A DNA stretch of 64,000 nucleotides from Defluviitalea raffinosedens (GTDB lineage: Bacteria > Bacillota > Clostridia > Lachnospirales > Defluviitaleaceae): the NCBI RefSeq assembly GCF_016908775.1, contig NZ_JAFBEP010000006.1, positions 62,001 to 126,000 of the forward strand, in the 5' to 3' direction. Positions 46,662 to 55,345 of this stretch are shown one piece after another. How positions within the stretch are numbered: position 1 is the first letter of the stretch; the number at the start of each line of letters is the position of its first letter. The notes below the pieces were generated by a model. It was not told the DNA's origin. It searched no databases and was given only the letters and a program-made list of their open reading frames with translations. The position numbers were made by a program, and so were the translations under genes.

Positions 46662-48092
46662 TTATTTCTCTTTTATAATCTTATAATTTTCATTAGTAAG
46701 AGTATTATTCTCTATAAAACTGATAGATTTATTATATTTCTTTTCAAGAGCCTCTTTGTAGCCATTTAAATGAAACCATTCAATAATTTCTTTATTTGCT
46801 TCAATAATTATTTTAGTATAAATAGTATGGGTAAAAATAAAATCAATTTCTTTTTCAATATGATCTCCAATGTATTTTATTGACGGTGTCATTCCTCTTC
46901 CATCACATCTTGGACATCTGTTAAATAAAAGAGAAGTAAGGGAAGGATCTGTCTTCTTTCGAGTCATTTCTACTAGCCCCAACTTCGTGATGCCTAATAC
47001 CGTAGTTGGAACCCTGTCTTTCTTTAGTTCTTGCGATAAAACATTTAGGACCATTTTTTTGTCTTCTTCAGCTTTCATGTCAATAAAATCAATAATGATG
47101 ATTCCGCCAATATTTCTGAGACGAATTTGTCTTGCGATCTCTTGGGCCGCTTCTATATTAGTTTTTAAAATTGTTTTCTCCATGTTTTTCTTACCCACAA
47201 ATTTTGCGGTATTTACATCTATAACCGTCAAGGCTTCTGTATGATCTATAATAATCATCCCACCACTTTTTAACCAGATATGACGTTGAAGCGCCTTATC
47301 TATTTGTGACTCTATTAAAAAATACTGAAATAAATGTTCTTCATCTTTATACTGTATCTTTTCCGTTAACTCCGGTGAAATCTCGTTAATAAAATTTCTA
47401 ACCTCGTGATATAAATTTATATCATTTACAATATAATGTCTTATTTTTGAAGACAATAAATCTCTGGCAATTTTAAGGGCAGATGAAACCTCTTTGTATA
47501 AAAGTACCGGAGCAGTAACGTATTGCTCCTTTTTTTCTATGGATTCCCACAACATTGCTAAAAACTGAATTTCCCTGATGATCTCTTCTTCTTCTTTCCC
47601 TACACACTCTGTTCGAACAATGATCCCACAGTTTTTAGGCTTATATTTTTCGAAAATACTTTTTAAGCGATTTCTTTCTTCTTCATTGTCAATCTTTTTA
47701 GAAATTCCGATAGAGTTTTCCCTAGGAATAAATACAATATATTTCCCAGGAATACTGATATGAGAAGTAAGTTTAGGTCCCTTGGTCCCCATTGCTTCTT
47801 TTTCAATTTGAACGGTAATGTAATCTCCTTCTTTTAATCTCCTCACATTACCCTCTTTTGATAACGTTTCTTCTAATTCTTTAAGATAAATAAATCCATT
47901 CTTTTCTTGGCCTATATCAACGAAAGCCGCTTGAATTCCTGGAAGGATTTTTTTAACAACCCCTCTGTAAATATTTCCTACTGTTTTCTGCTTCATTTCT
48001 ATGTCAATATATAGTTCTACCAGCTTTTGATCTTCTACTACTCCTATACGTGTTTGGTTAACACTTGTTTCAACTATAATATCTGTGGGCAT
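46662..48092 (-). CDS. rng: Ribonuclease E/G family protein
   Basis: A 476-residue endoribonuclease. An N-terminal S1 domain (IYRGVVKKILPGIQAAFVDIGQEKNGF) leads to the RNase E/G core with the metal aspartates in ALTVIDVNTAKFVG and IIIIDFIDMK, and LGLVEMTRKK, then the zinc-link CPRCDGRG. It is short like RNase G. RNase E/G coexists with RNase J in this genome. The start is ATG 48092, with GGAG 11 bases upstream; GTG 48104 is the alternative. It follows two radical-SAM-linked genes, as in many Clostridia. Confidence 0.95.
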   Translation of the reverse strand: MPTDIIVETSVNQTRIGVVEDQKLVELYIDIEMKQKTVGNIYRGVVKKILPGIQAAFVDIGQEKNGFIYLKELEETLSKEGNVRRLKEGDYITVQIEKEAMGTKGPKLTSHISIPGKYIVFIPRENSIGISKKIDNEEERNRLKSIFEKYKPKNCGIIVRTECVGKEEEEIIREIQFLAMLWESIEKKEQYVTAPVLLYKEVSSALKIARDLLSSKIRHYIVNDINLYHEVRNFINEISPELTEKIQYKDEEHLFQYFLIESQIDKALQRHIWLKSGGMIIIDHTEALTVIDVNTAKFVGKKNMEKTILKTNIEAAQEIARQIRLRNIGGIIIIDFIDMKAEEDKKMVLNVLSQELKKDRVPTTVLGITKLGLVEMTRKKTDPSLTSLLFNRCPRCDGRGMTPSIKYIGDHIEKEIDFIFTHTIYTKIIIEANKEIIEWFHLNGYKEALEKKYNKSISFIENNTLTNENYKIIKEK

Positions 48093-48108
48093 AGATTTAT
48101 TCACTCCA

Positions 48109-48798
48109 TTAGCTTATATCTGACAAAGGTAAAAACAAATCATTTTTTCTTGAATATATATTGATTCTATGAATATGTACCCTACAGTCTTTATATTCCA
48201 AGTTATTATCTCTATAAATCTGTTGGATTACTGTTTCAGGCTTTAAATTGGTCTTACTTCCGGTAGCTAGCAATAATGTAATTATCCATTGCTCATCATT
48301 TTCATCCAAGGTATATTCATGAATCATTTCTTTAATATTTACTTCCTTTATACCTTTTTTCCCTTGCTTTTCAGCTAAAATTTCACTTTGATTAAAAAAG
48401 TTGTTCACTGCATCCATAAAATGTAATGGAACTGTTTTTTTATCAATGAAAATTTTATATTCTGCAGCATCCACTGCCGCCATACCTACAGCCATCTCAT
48501 CACTTAAAATATAAACCTCTTGAATATTAATGCCCTCTGGAAGATATGCATTGAGGCTATTCTTAATTTCTTCTGGTTCCAGCTCATCAGTTAAAGTCAT
48601 ATCTAAATATTCTCCTTCACTGGTGGCTCCAAGAGGAAGAGGAAGCGCAAAATATAAATATTGATGAGGATTAAAACCTTTTGAATATTCAATCGGCAAA
48701 TGAGATCTTCTGATACATCTTTGAAACAATCTCTGCAAATCTAAATGACCGATAAACTTCATCGGTCCCATTTTAGTAAATTTAAGTCTAGCTTTCAT
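48109..48798 (-). CDS. TIGR03936/DUF2344 radical SAM-linked protein
   Basis: A 229-residue protein of the DUF2344 family, function unknown, that always goes with a TIGR03960 radical SAM protein and is sometimes fused to it. The start RLKFTKMGPMKFIGHLDLQRLFQRCIRR and the block PIEYSKGFNPHQYLYFALPLPLG are characteristic. The ATG at 48798, with GAGGGGG upstream, overlaps the preceding gene by 11 bases, which fits coupled translation of a two-part system. Role unknown; an RNA- or ribosome-linked job has been suggested by the neighbour rng. Confidence 0.9.
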   Translation of the reverse strand: MKARLKFTKMGPMKFIGHLDLQRLFQRCIRRSHLPIEYSKGFNPHQYLYFALPLPLGATSEGEYLDMTLTDELEPEEIKNSLNAYLPEGINIQEVYILSDEMAVGMAAVDAAEYKIFIDKKTVPLHFMDAVNNFFNQSEILAEKQGKKGIKEVNIKEMIHEYTLDENDEQWIITLLLATGSKTNLKPETVIQQIYRDNNLEYKDCRVHIHRINIYSRKNDLFLPLSDIS

Positions 48799-50635
48799 AA
48801 CAGATTCCCCCTCTAAAGCGTTTTGCACCGCAATTTTCACAGAACTGTCTGCAATTAGGAGTTACTTCTTCTTTCATGGCTCTCTCATGTTCTCTTTTAA
48901 GAAAATCTTTTGTCACTCCTACAGATATATGGTCCCAGGGTAGAATCTCATCATATGCTCTTCTTCTACTGGCATAAAATGCAGGATCTATGCCTGTTTC
49001 CTTAAATGCTTTCTTCCATTTAGAAAACTCAAAAAGTTCGCTCCATCCGTCAAACTTACATCCTGCTTTCCATGCAGCATATAATACATCCCCAACTTTC
49101 CTATCCCCTCTTGCAATCATTCCTTCCAAAGCACTGACGATAGCATCATGATAGTTGTATTGAATTTGCTTCCTTTTTATTTTACTTTTTAAAAAGTATT
49201 GCTTGTCCATAAATTCTTGATACGTATTCTGAGGTTCCCATTGAAAAGGCGTAAAAGGTTTCGGCACAAAACAGGACGAACTGACAACAACTTTTACTGT
49301 TTTTGCCCTGTTTTCTTTTGGAATAGCATAAAAGGTATCCACTATTTTATTCGCCAAATCCGAAATTCCTTCTATATCCTGTTCGGTTTCTGTCGGAAGG
49401 CCAATCATAAAATAAAGTTTAACCCGATCCCAGCCTCCTTCGAAAGCTCTCCTGGAACCACTTATAATATCTTCTTCGGTAATTCCTTTATTAATTACAT
49501 TCCTAAGTCTCTGTGTTCCGGCTTCTGGAGCAAAGGTTAAGCTACTTTTTCTAATCTCTTGTACTTTACCCATTAAATCCAAAGAAAATTCATCTATTCT
49601 TAGAGAAGGTAAAGAAATATTGACTTTAGACTCTCTACACACTTCCAGGAGTTCTTCCGAGAACTTTTCCAATTGACTATAATCACTGGTACTTAATGAT
49701 GCCAGAGAAATCTCTTCGTATCCCGTATTTTCCAATAAAAGAGAGGCTTGCTTCATCAGTACATCTTTGGATTTTTCGCGTACTGGACGATATACAAAAC
49801 CAGCATGGCAAAATCGGCATCCACGAATACATCCCCTAAATACTTCTAAAACCACTCGATCATGGACGGTTTGAATCCAAGGCATTATCGCATGAGTAGG
49901 ATAGTATGTACTATCTAGATCCTTTACAATTTGTTTTTTAATCTTAGTTTTTGCTTTTGGATGATTAGGAACAAACCTATTTATGGTCCCGTCTTCATTA
50001 TAATAAACATCATAAAAACAAGGGACATATATTCCCTCCACATCCAAAAGCTTTTCCAGAAAAGCTCTTCTGGAACCACCTTCTTGTTTATGAACTTTAT
50101 ATATATCCAAAACCTTGCCTAAAGAAGCTTCTCCTTCCCCAATATAAAAGAAATCAATAAAGTGAGCTAAAGGCTCTGGATTGTAAGCACAAGGTCCTCC
50201 GGCACAAATAATTGGATCTTCTTCTCCTCTATCCTTGCTCCATATAGGTATCCCAGCTAAATCAATTAGATTAATTACATTTGTATAACACATTTCGTAT
50301 TGCAGTGTAAATCCTAGAAAATCAAAATTCTTTATATCTTCCTGTGATTCTAAGGCAAAGAGAGGTATATTATGCTCTCTCATTTTTTGCTCCATATCTA
50401 ACCATGGGGCAAATACTCTTTCACAATAAGTATCCTTTCTCTCGTTTAAATAATAATATAGGATCTGCATTCCAAGATGCGACATTCCTACTTCATATAC
50501 ATCCGGGAAGCAAAAAGCAAATCTTATATCTATTTTGCTCAAATCTTTTTTTACTGAATTAACTTCGTTTCCAATATATCGTGCTGGCTTCTCTACTTGC
50601 AGTAATAACTCATCTTTAACTCTTAAAGTTGTCAT
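48788..50635 (-). CDS. TIGR03960 family B12-binding-like/radical SAM protein
   Basis: A 615-residue radical SAM protein of the TIGR03960 family. An N-terminal B12-binding-like region (FAFCFPDVYEVGMSHLGMQILYYYLN) is followed by CAGGPCAYNPEPLA and the cluster motif EVFRGCIRGCRFCHAGF (CxxxCxxC), then SLPSLRID and FAPEAGTQRLRN. The C-terminal CRQFCENCGAKRF looks zinc-like. The substrate is unknown. ATG 50635 follows GGAGG at 7 bases. It precedes DUF2344 and rng, its usual partners. Confidence 0.93.
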   Translation of the reverse strand: MTTLRVKDELLLQVEKPARYIGNEVNSVKKDLSKIDIRFAFCFPDVYEVGMSHLGMQILYYYLNERKDTYCERVFAPWLDMEQKMREHNIPLFALESQEDIKNFDFLGFTLQYEMCYTNVINLIDLAGIPIWSKDRGEEDPIICAGGPCAYNPEPLAHFIDFFYIGEGEASLGKVLDIYKVHKQEGGSRRAFLEKLLDVEGIYVPCFYDVYYNEDGTINRFVPNHPKAKTKIKKQIVKDLDSTYYPTHAIMPWIQTVHDRVVLEVFRGCIRGCRFCHAGFVYRPVREKSKDVLMKQASLLLENTGYEEISLASLSTSDYSQLEKFSEELLEVCRESKVNISLPSLRIDEFSLDLMGKVQEIRKSSLTFAPEAGTQRLRNVINKGITEEDIISGSRRAFEGGWDRVKLYFMIGLPTETEQDIEGISDLANKIVDTFYAIPKENRAKTVKVVVSSSCFVPKPFTPFQWEPQNTYQEFMDKQYFLKSKIKRKQIQYNYHDAIVSALEGMIARGDRKVGDVLYAAWKAGCKFDGWSELFEFSKWKKAFKETGIDPAFYASRRRAYDEILPWDHISVGVTKDFLKREHERAMKEEVTPNCRQFCENCGAKRFRGGICYES

Positions 50636-50682
50636 TCAATTTCCTCCATCAAATTTTTTCATGTCTATAATACCTTAATAAA

Positions 50683-50729
50683 CAAAAATAATCAAATTAT
50701 AAATGTTTACCATTTATAATTTGATTATT
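50683..50729 (-). terminator. Rho-independent terminator after the M23 gene
   Basis: A 19-bp perfect stem (50687-50705 with 50711-50729) around a 5-base loop. The minus strand continues into UUUUGUU. The arms cover the stop codon of the M23 gene's C-terminal half. Confidence 0.85.
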
Positions 50730-51222
50730 CCAAAGCTTCTTCTAATATAGGCAAATTCGTATATTTTATAGGATCTATGAATTTACCATTTTTTGAAATC
50801 CCATAATGAAGATGAGGACCGGTAACCATTCCCGTGCTTCCTACAGATGCAACAATTTGCCCTTGCTTAATTTTTTCGCCTTCCTTTACAAAAATTTCAT
50901 TGCAATGGGCATAGGTAATAACGTATCCATCTACCACTTCGTATTTCAAAATATTCCCATAAGTTCGTGAAGATTTTACTGATAATACTATACCAGATTT
51001 TACAGCAACTATTTTTTCATTTTGCTCTGCACCGATATCTATTCCATCATGAAATTCATTTTTGTTCAATACAGGATTTTTTCTTTCACCAAAACAGGAT
51101 GTAATAATGCCCTCAACAGGATTAATCCATGTTTCTTTTTTTACAGAATGTGTGTACTGTCTAGAATCTATGGCGTTGTCTTTTCCTCTAACTCCCCCAA
51201 ATTCGGTTCCAATATAAAAATT
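50725..51222 (-). pseudogene. M23 metallopeptidase domain (SpoIVFA/SpoIIQ-like), C-terminal half of a frame-disrupted gene
   Basis: The open frame runs from just after a TGA at 51223-51225 to the stop at 50725. It holds a complete LytM/M23 domain: ITSCFGERKNPVLNKNEFHDGIDIG (first zinc ligands H and D in FHDGID), AYVITYAHC and the second motif GPHLHYG. A TTG at 51069 would give a 114-residue protein that lacks the start of the domain, so that is not a likely gene start. The frame continues the N-terminal half (51168-51674) after a -1 shift in TTTGGGGG. I read both as one gene, an M23 protein of the SpoIVFA/SpoIIQ kind in the min-rod region, broken by an indel or read by frameshift. Confidence 0.7.
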
Positions 51223-51674
51223 TCATCTGAATCTATTTCATGCTCTTGATCTATTTTATCTATGTTATTATCTTGATCTGTAATGTCATTATCCTGATAA
51301 GAATTCTCCAATTGCTTCATTGGAATTTCTTCGTCCTCTCCTATTGAATTAGAAAAATCTTTTTCTTCATGATCACTAGACTCATCTTTTTTTACCCAAT
51401 TCTTTATCCCTGGAATCTGAATAGCAGTATTTTTAACGGTTTCAACAGCTTCATTCCATGACATAGTGTAAGATATCATTAGTTTAATATTCTGAACTAA
51501 CATTTTTGAACTCTTAAATGGAATAAATTGAAGAATGATTATTAAAAGAAATAGAGCAATACTCACTCCAGATTGCTTTAATAAAAGAGTTATTACTAGC
51601 TCTTTTGCATTATTTTTTTGATTTCGATATCTTCTTCGTATACTGCTTCGTGAGCTTCTTTTTCGTTTTTCCAT
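51168..51674 (-). pseudogene. N-terminal membrane part of the frame-disrupted SpoIVFA-like M23 gene
   Basis: A 168-codon frame: a very basic cytoplasmic start (KRKRSSRSSIRRRYRNQK), one membrane helix (about 33-53, VSIALFLLIIILQFI), then an acidic linker rich in Asp and Glu. It ends at TAG after LGELEEKTTP without any enzymatic domain. The -1 frame of the same stretch is open and leads straight into the M23 domain. The layout (basic N-terminus, one helix, linker, M23) is that of SpoIVFA and SpoIIQ. ATG 51674 is preceded by GGAGGGG. Its place beside mgsA, rodA and min genes matches spoIVFA in Firmicutes. Confidence 0.7.
51195..51201 (-). other. Slippery-type heptamer U UUG GGG at the M23 frame break
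   Basis: The minus strand reads AAT TTG GGG GAG in the N-terminal frame, so TTTGGGG fits X XXY YYZ exactly. A -1 slip here, or one extra G in the 5-G run (51194-51198), joins the two M23 frames. I see no strong pseudoknot or hairpin just downstream. Confidence 0.4.
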
Positions 51675-51786
51675 AAAGTCCCCTCCCCGCCAACATTTTA
51701 TCTTTCATGGCAATTCATTATATCAAATTAAAAATACGGTACAGTAAAGTATATTATTTCCATTATTTTTTTATACGGGATTGGGA

Positions 51787-51814
51787 CAAAAAAAAGACTT
51801 TTTGAAAGTCTTTT
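51787..51814 (-). terminator. Rho-independent terminator after mgsA
   Basis: AAAAGACTTT (51792-51801) pairs with AAAGTCTTTT (51805-51814) around a 3-base loop, followed by eight U on the minus strand. The stem starts at the mgsA stop. Confidence 0.9.
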
Positions 51815-52208
51815 ATCTTACAATATCTCTCCATTCCAAATCTCCTCGTTCTAAAGCTTTGATGAGAAGTTCCGCAGTTGCTAAATTCGTTGCAATAGGG
51901 ATATTATGAATATCACACAATCTAATCAATGCTCCGACATCCGGTTCATGATGTTTCTGTGATACAGGATCCCTCAAAAAAATCACCATATCAATTTGGT
52001 TATGAGCAATTTGAGTTCCTAACTGTTGTTCTCCCCCCAAATGCCCTGCAAGATACTTGTGCACGGTTAAATTAGCTGCTTGCTCCACCAGCCTTCCCGT
52101 GGTTCCTGTGGCATAAATATTATGTTTGCTTAAAATATGGCGATATGCAATCGCAAAATTTTCCATTAATTTCTTTTTTGCATCATGGGCAACTAATCCA
52201 ATATTCAT
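51813..52208 (-). CDS. mgsA: Methylglyoxal synthase MgsA
   Basis: A 131-residue enzyme that turns dihydroxyacetone phosphate into methylglyoxal, a glycolytic overflow route. [10 protein letters not shown] at the start, [11 protein letters not shown] for phosphate binding, [10 protein letters not shown] and [23 protein letters not shown] with the catalytic Asp are diagnostic. ATG 52208 follows GGAGG at 7 bases. It is 11 bases after rodA, so they are probably one transcript, ending in a strong terminator. Confidence 0.97.
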   Translation of the reverse strand: MNIGLVAHDAKKKLMENFAIAYRHILSKHNIYATGTTGRLVEQAANLTVHKYLAGHLGGEQQLGTQIAHNQIDMVIFLRDPVSQKHHEPDVGALIRLCDIHNIPIATNLATAELLIKALERGDLEWRDIVR

Positions 52209-52219
52209 ACTCTTTCCTC

Positions 52220-53347
52220 CTAAAAAAACGACTTCTTTCTTCTCATACCTACATTTAATATTAATCCTATGCCAATCATATTAGACCACAATGAACTTCC
52301 ACCAGCACTAACAAAAGGCAGCGGAATTCCCGTATTAGGAAGAAGACCGGTAACTACGCCTATGTTGACAAATGCCTGGAATCCAATCATAGTGACGACG
52401 CCTACTATAAGTAGTTTGCCTAAAGTATCCTTTGCATCTTTTGCAATCCAAAGTCCTCTTAAGATAATCATAAGAATGAGTCCTATAACGGACATACACC
52501 CAACAAAACCAAATTCTTCACCTATTACTGAAAAAATAAAATCCGTATGAGGTTCCGGTAAATAACTGAGCTGATTGAGTGTACCTTTATATAGTCCTTT
52601 ACCGTAAAGCTGACCTGAACCTATTGCATGGATGGATTGCTCTGTCTGAAAATAGTCATCTGAATATTCTTCTTTGTCTCTATGAATCATTGCCATGATT
52701 CTGTCTCTTTGATAATCTTTCAATAGCTTTTGATTGGGATTCTGAATATAAATAAAACATACTATAAAAAGAGGAACGGCAATAAGGAAGGATATAGTAA
52801 TATATCTGTAACTAATTCCTCCTACATATAATAATACTAAAAAAATAGCTACAAAGACAAGACTTGTAGATAAATCCGGTTGTTTTAAAATCATTCCAAC
52901 GGGTATAGCCAGTAAAACAACTAGTAAAATCAATGTGGAAAATTTATTGATTTTGTCCTTTTTACTGTCAATTAATTTTGACATAAACAAAATGAGAATG
53001 ATTTTAGCAAATTCAGATGGCTGAATCCTTATTGGTCCAATCTCTAACCATCTAACCGCACCTTTTGCGCCGTCTCCCAAAAAAAGCACAGCAAACAAAA
53101 GAGCGAGTCCTGCCAAATACGCCAATATATAAAGTTCTCCTAACAGATGATAATCAACAAAAGATGCGATAAGCATTAATACTAAACCAATTGTAAAATA
53201 TAGAATTTGCCTGCGGACATATATAGGATCTGCTCCCGAATTTACATGCTGAGCACTGCTAATGGCTACAATACCTATTCCTACCAAAGTAGTAACCAAT
53301 AAAACAATTATAATATCAAAAAACTTTAATTGCTCTTTGGAAATCAT
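52220..53347 (-). CDS. rodA: SEDS peptidoglycan glycosyltransferase RodA
   Basis: A 375-residue SEDS protein with about ten membrane helices that polymerises glycan strands for cell elongation. The family motifs [58 protein letters not shown] and FVSAGGSS are present. Context next to min and mre genes favours RodA over FtsW. There is no clear Shine-Dalgarno site before ATG 53347, and a 17-bp hairpin lies just upstream. Its usual class B PBP partner is not in this window. Confidence 0.94.
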   Translation of the reverse strand: MISKEQLKFFDIIIVLLVTTLVGIGIVAISSAQHVNSGADPIYVRRQILYFTIGLVLMLIASFVDYHLLGELYILAYLAGLALLFAVLFLGDGAKGAVRWLEIGPIRIQPSEFAKIILILFMSKLIDSKKDKINKFSTLILLVVLLAIPVGMILKQPDLSTSLVFVAIFLVLLYVGGISYRYITISFLIAVPLFIVCFIYIQNPNQKLLKDYQRDRIMAMIHRDKEEYSDDYFQTEQSIHAIGSGQLYGKGLYKGTLNQLSYLPEPHTDFIFSVIGEEFGFVGCMSVIGLILMIILRGLWIAKDAKDTLGKLLIVGVVTMIGFQAFVNIGVVTGLLPNTGIPLPFVSAGGSSLWSNMIGIGLILNVGMRRKKSFF

Positions 53348-53365
53348 TGCTAATTTTACTTTTAT

Positions 53366-53403
53366 AATGAATTAAGCAGGATTTTTATCCTGCTTAATTC
53401 ATT
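53366..53403 (-). other. 17-bp intercistronic hairpin between minE and rodA without a U-tract
   Basis: AATGAATTAAGCAGGAT (53366-53382) pairs perfectly with 53387-53403 around TTTT. The minus strand after it is AUAAAAG, so it is not a classical terminator. It overlaps the minE stop. Confidence 0.6.
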
Positions 53404-53680
53404 GATTTCCTACCTTACGCATATTTTTGATAGGAATATTAGCATATAAAACGGGAACAGTGCCATTACTTTCCTCTGATTTTGCTTGTCCAATCTGAAT
53501 ATCCAGATCCGCCTCATCAATATCCATGTAATTGGAAATTACTTTAATTATATCTGTTTTCATCATTTCCAGGAGTTCAGAAGAGCAATTAATACGGTCA
53601 TGAATCAGTAAAAGCTTTAACCTATCTTTCGCGACACTACCAGAACTAGGTTTTCGATTAAAAAAATTAAGTAATTCCAT
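53399..53680 (-). CDS. minE: Cell division topological specificity factor MinE
   Basis: A 93-residue MinE, which stimulates MinD ATPase and places MinCD away from midcell. The start MELLNFFNRK is the membrane-binding and MinD-activating region; SVAKDRLKLLLIHDRI and MKTDIIKVISNYMDID are the family core, and the C-terminal dimer domain follows. MinE with MinCD implies Min oscillation rather than the DivIVA-only system of Bacillus. ATG 53680; it follows minD by 15 bases. Confidence 0.95.
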   Translation of the reverse strand: MELLNFFNRKPSSGSVAKDRLKLLLIHDRINCSSELLEMMKTDIIKVISNYMDIDEADLDIQIGQAKSEESNGTVPVLYANIPIKNMRKVGNQ

Positions 53681-53695
53681 GTTAATTCACATCCT

Positions 53696-54493
53696 TTAAT
53701 TGCCTATTCCAAATAGCTTCTTTAATTTTCCCATAAAGCCTTCATTCACATCCAAATTCATTAAAGGAACATCATTTCCCTTGATACGTTCAACAATATT
53801 TCTAAAAGCTTGTCCTGCTAAAGAAGAAGCATCTGATACCACAGGTTCTCCTCGGTTGGTAGAAACAACAATATTTTCATCGTCTGGAACAACTCCGAGT
53901 AAATCAATGGCTAAAATATCCACTACGTCCTCCATTGCCATCATGTCTCCACGTTTAACCATATTCATACGAATACGGTTTAAAATCAAGCTAGGATTTC
54001 TTAATTCGCTTGATTCCAATAATCCGATAATGCGGTCTGCATCACGGACAGCAGATACTTCAGGAGTTGTTACTACAATTGCTCGGTCTGCTCCTGCAAT
54101 TGCATTTTTAAAGCCTTGTTCAATGCCTGCAGGACAATCAATAATTATATATTCGAATTCTTCCCTGAGCTGATCACATAATTTCTGCATTTGCTCAGGA
54201 CTAACTGCCGTTTTATCTCTAGTTTGTGCCGCCGGAAGCAAGTATAAACTGGAATAACGTTTATCCTTAATCAAGGCTTGTTTAATTCGACAATGTCCTT
54301 CTACCACATCTACTAAATCATAAACAATTCGATTTTCCAACCCCATAACAACATCCAAATTTCTAAGTCCAATATCGGCATCAACCAATGCTACTTTATG
54401 GCCTTGTAATGCAAGACCAGTTCCTATATTTGCAGTTGTAGTGGTTTTACCAACGCCCCCTTTTCCAGACGTTACTACAATAACCTCACTCAT
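53696..54493 (-). CDS. minD: Septum site-determining ATPase MinD
   Basis: A 265-residue ParA-type ATPase. The deviant Walker A is SGKGGVGKTTTTANIG, with DADIGLRNLDVVMGLENR and IIIDCPAGIEQGF as switch and Walker B parts. The C-terminal amphipathic helix FMGKLKKLFGI is the membrane anchor. ATG 54493 follows AAGGGGG. It is followed by minE; a promoter may lie in the 112-base gap after minC. Confidence 0.97.
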   Translation of the reverse strand: MSEVIVVTSGKGGVGKTTTTANIGTGLALQGHKVALVDADIGLRNLDVVMGLENRIVYDLVDVVEGHCRIKQALIKDKRYSSLYLLPAAQTRDKTAVSPEQMQKLCDQLREEFEYIIIDCPAGIEQGFKNAIAGADRAIVVTTPEVSAVRDADRIIGLLESSELRNPSLILNRIRMNMVKRGDMMAMEDVVDILAIDLLGVVPDDENIVVSTNRGEPVVSDASSLAGQAFRNIVERIKGNDVPLMNLDVNEGFMGKLKKLFGIGN

Positions 54494-54524
54494 GAAATTT
54501 CCCCCTTGCTAGCAAAACATAATC

Positions 54525-54553
54525 TATATACTCATATTTTAACAGAGGTTCAA
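54525..54553 (-). promoter_or_regulatory. Possible SigA-type promoter of minD-minE
   Basis: Minus-strand -35 TTGAAC (54548-54553), 17 bases, -10 TATATA (54525-54530), in the gap between minC and minD. Confidence 0.45.
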
Positions 54554-54605
54554 AGAAAATGCATCATTTTTCGTATTACAAAAATCACCAATATATAGTT
54601 TAATG

Positions 54606-55301
54606 CTACAAGTTTTCTAAAATCTTATAATCAATAGGTTCGATGTAAATATTATTATTGTACATATAAGCTATTTGAGGCAATATCTGTGAATTATCCC
54701 TAAAATCTCCTTGATCCGGGGATCTTGTAATAACATTTCCTATATGAAGCTGCATTGGTCGCATATTTAAAGCTGCAACAAAAGCTTTGGTACTTCCCCT
54801 GCTTCCCGCGTGAACGGTTCCTTTTAAAGAACCAAGAATGATAATGTTTCCTCCAGCAATAATTTCTCCTCCCGGATTAACATCTCCAATGACTACAACA
54901 CTTCCTTCAAATTCGATCTTTTGTCCTGAACGAATAGTGCCTTTATAGTACTGCGTCTTATCTATTTCGATATTATTTGATAAAGAGTAAGTCACTAGAT
55001 CTTCTATGCTTTTGTTGCTGAGTTTGTCTGAATTATTAATTGAATCATCATCATGTATAAAACTGATATTAAGTTGCGTTTGCTCTGAAATAATCTGAAG
55101 CAGTTCGTATTGCTCTTCTTCGTTTAAAACTCTTCCTTTAAACATGAGGCTGACTTTTGCCCCCTGAAAAAATTTCTTAGCGTCTTCTGTCTTTTTTCTT
55201 AAATATTTCTTCAAAGTTGCAAAGTCTATGTCAGGACTTAATAAGACAACCAATCCATCTTTTGTTCCTTTAAAGATTACACAATTTTCATCATTCATCA
55301 T
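54606..55301 (-). CDS. minC: Septum site-determining protein MinC
   Basis: A 231-residue FtsZ inhibitor. The N-terminal domain (CVIFKGTKDGLVVLL, then DFATLKKYLRKKTEDA) is that of MinC-N; the C-terminal beta-helix has SGQKIEFEGSVVVIGDVNPGGEIIAGGNIIILGSLKGTVHAG, the MinD-binding part. ATG 55301 is preceded by AAAGGTGGGG. It precedes minD and minE. Confidence 0.95.
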   Translation of the reverse strand: MMNDENCVIFKGTKDGLVVLLSPDIDFATLKKYLRKKTEDAKKFFQGAKVSLMFKGRVLNEEEQYELLQIISEQTQLNISFIHDDDSINNSDKLSNKSIEDLVTYSLSNNIEIDKTQYYKGTIRSGQKIEFEGSVVVIGDVNPGGEIIAGGNIIILGSLKGTVHAGSRGSTKAFVAALNMRPMQLHIGNVITRSPDQGDFRDNSQILPQIAYMYNNNIYIEPIDYKILENL

Positions 55302-55345
55302 AAACCCCACCTTTTAACCCCGGCAATACCATGTAAATACTGATA

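Noticed and set aside
51069-51069. TTG start for a separate 114-residue M23 protein
   Set aside because: It would cut the start of the M23 domain (ITSCFGERKNP), which is coded upstream in the same frame; the domain clearly begins earlier.
53700-54173. 157-codon plus-strand frame opposite minD
   Set aside because: Fully inside minD on the other strand, no Shine-Dalgarno site, low-complexity Ser/Ile-rich translation.
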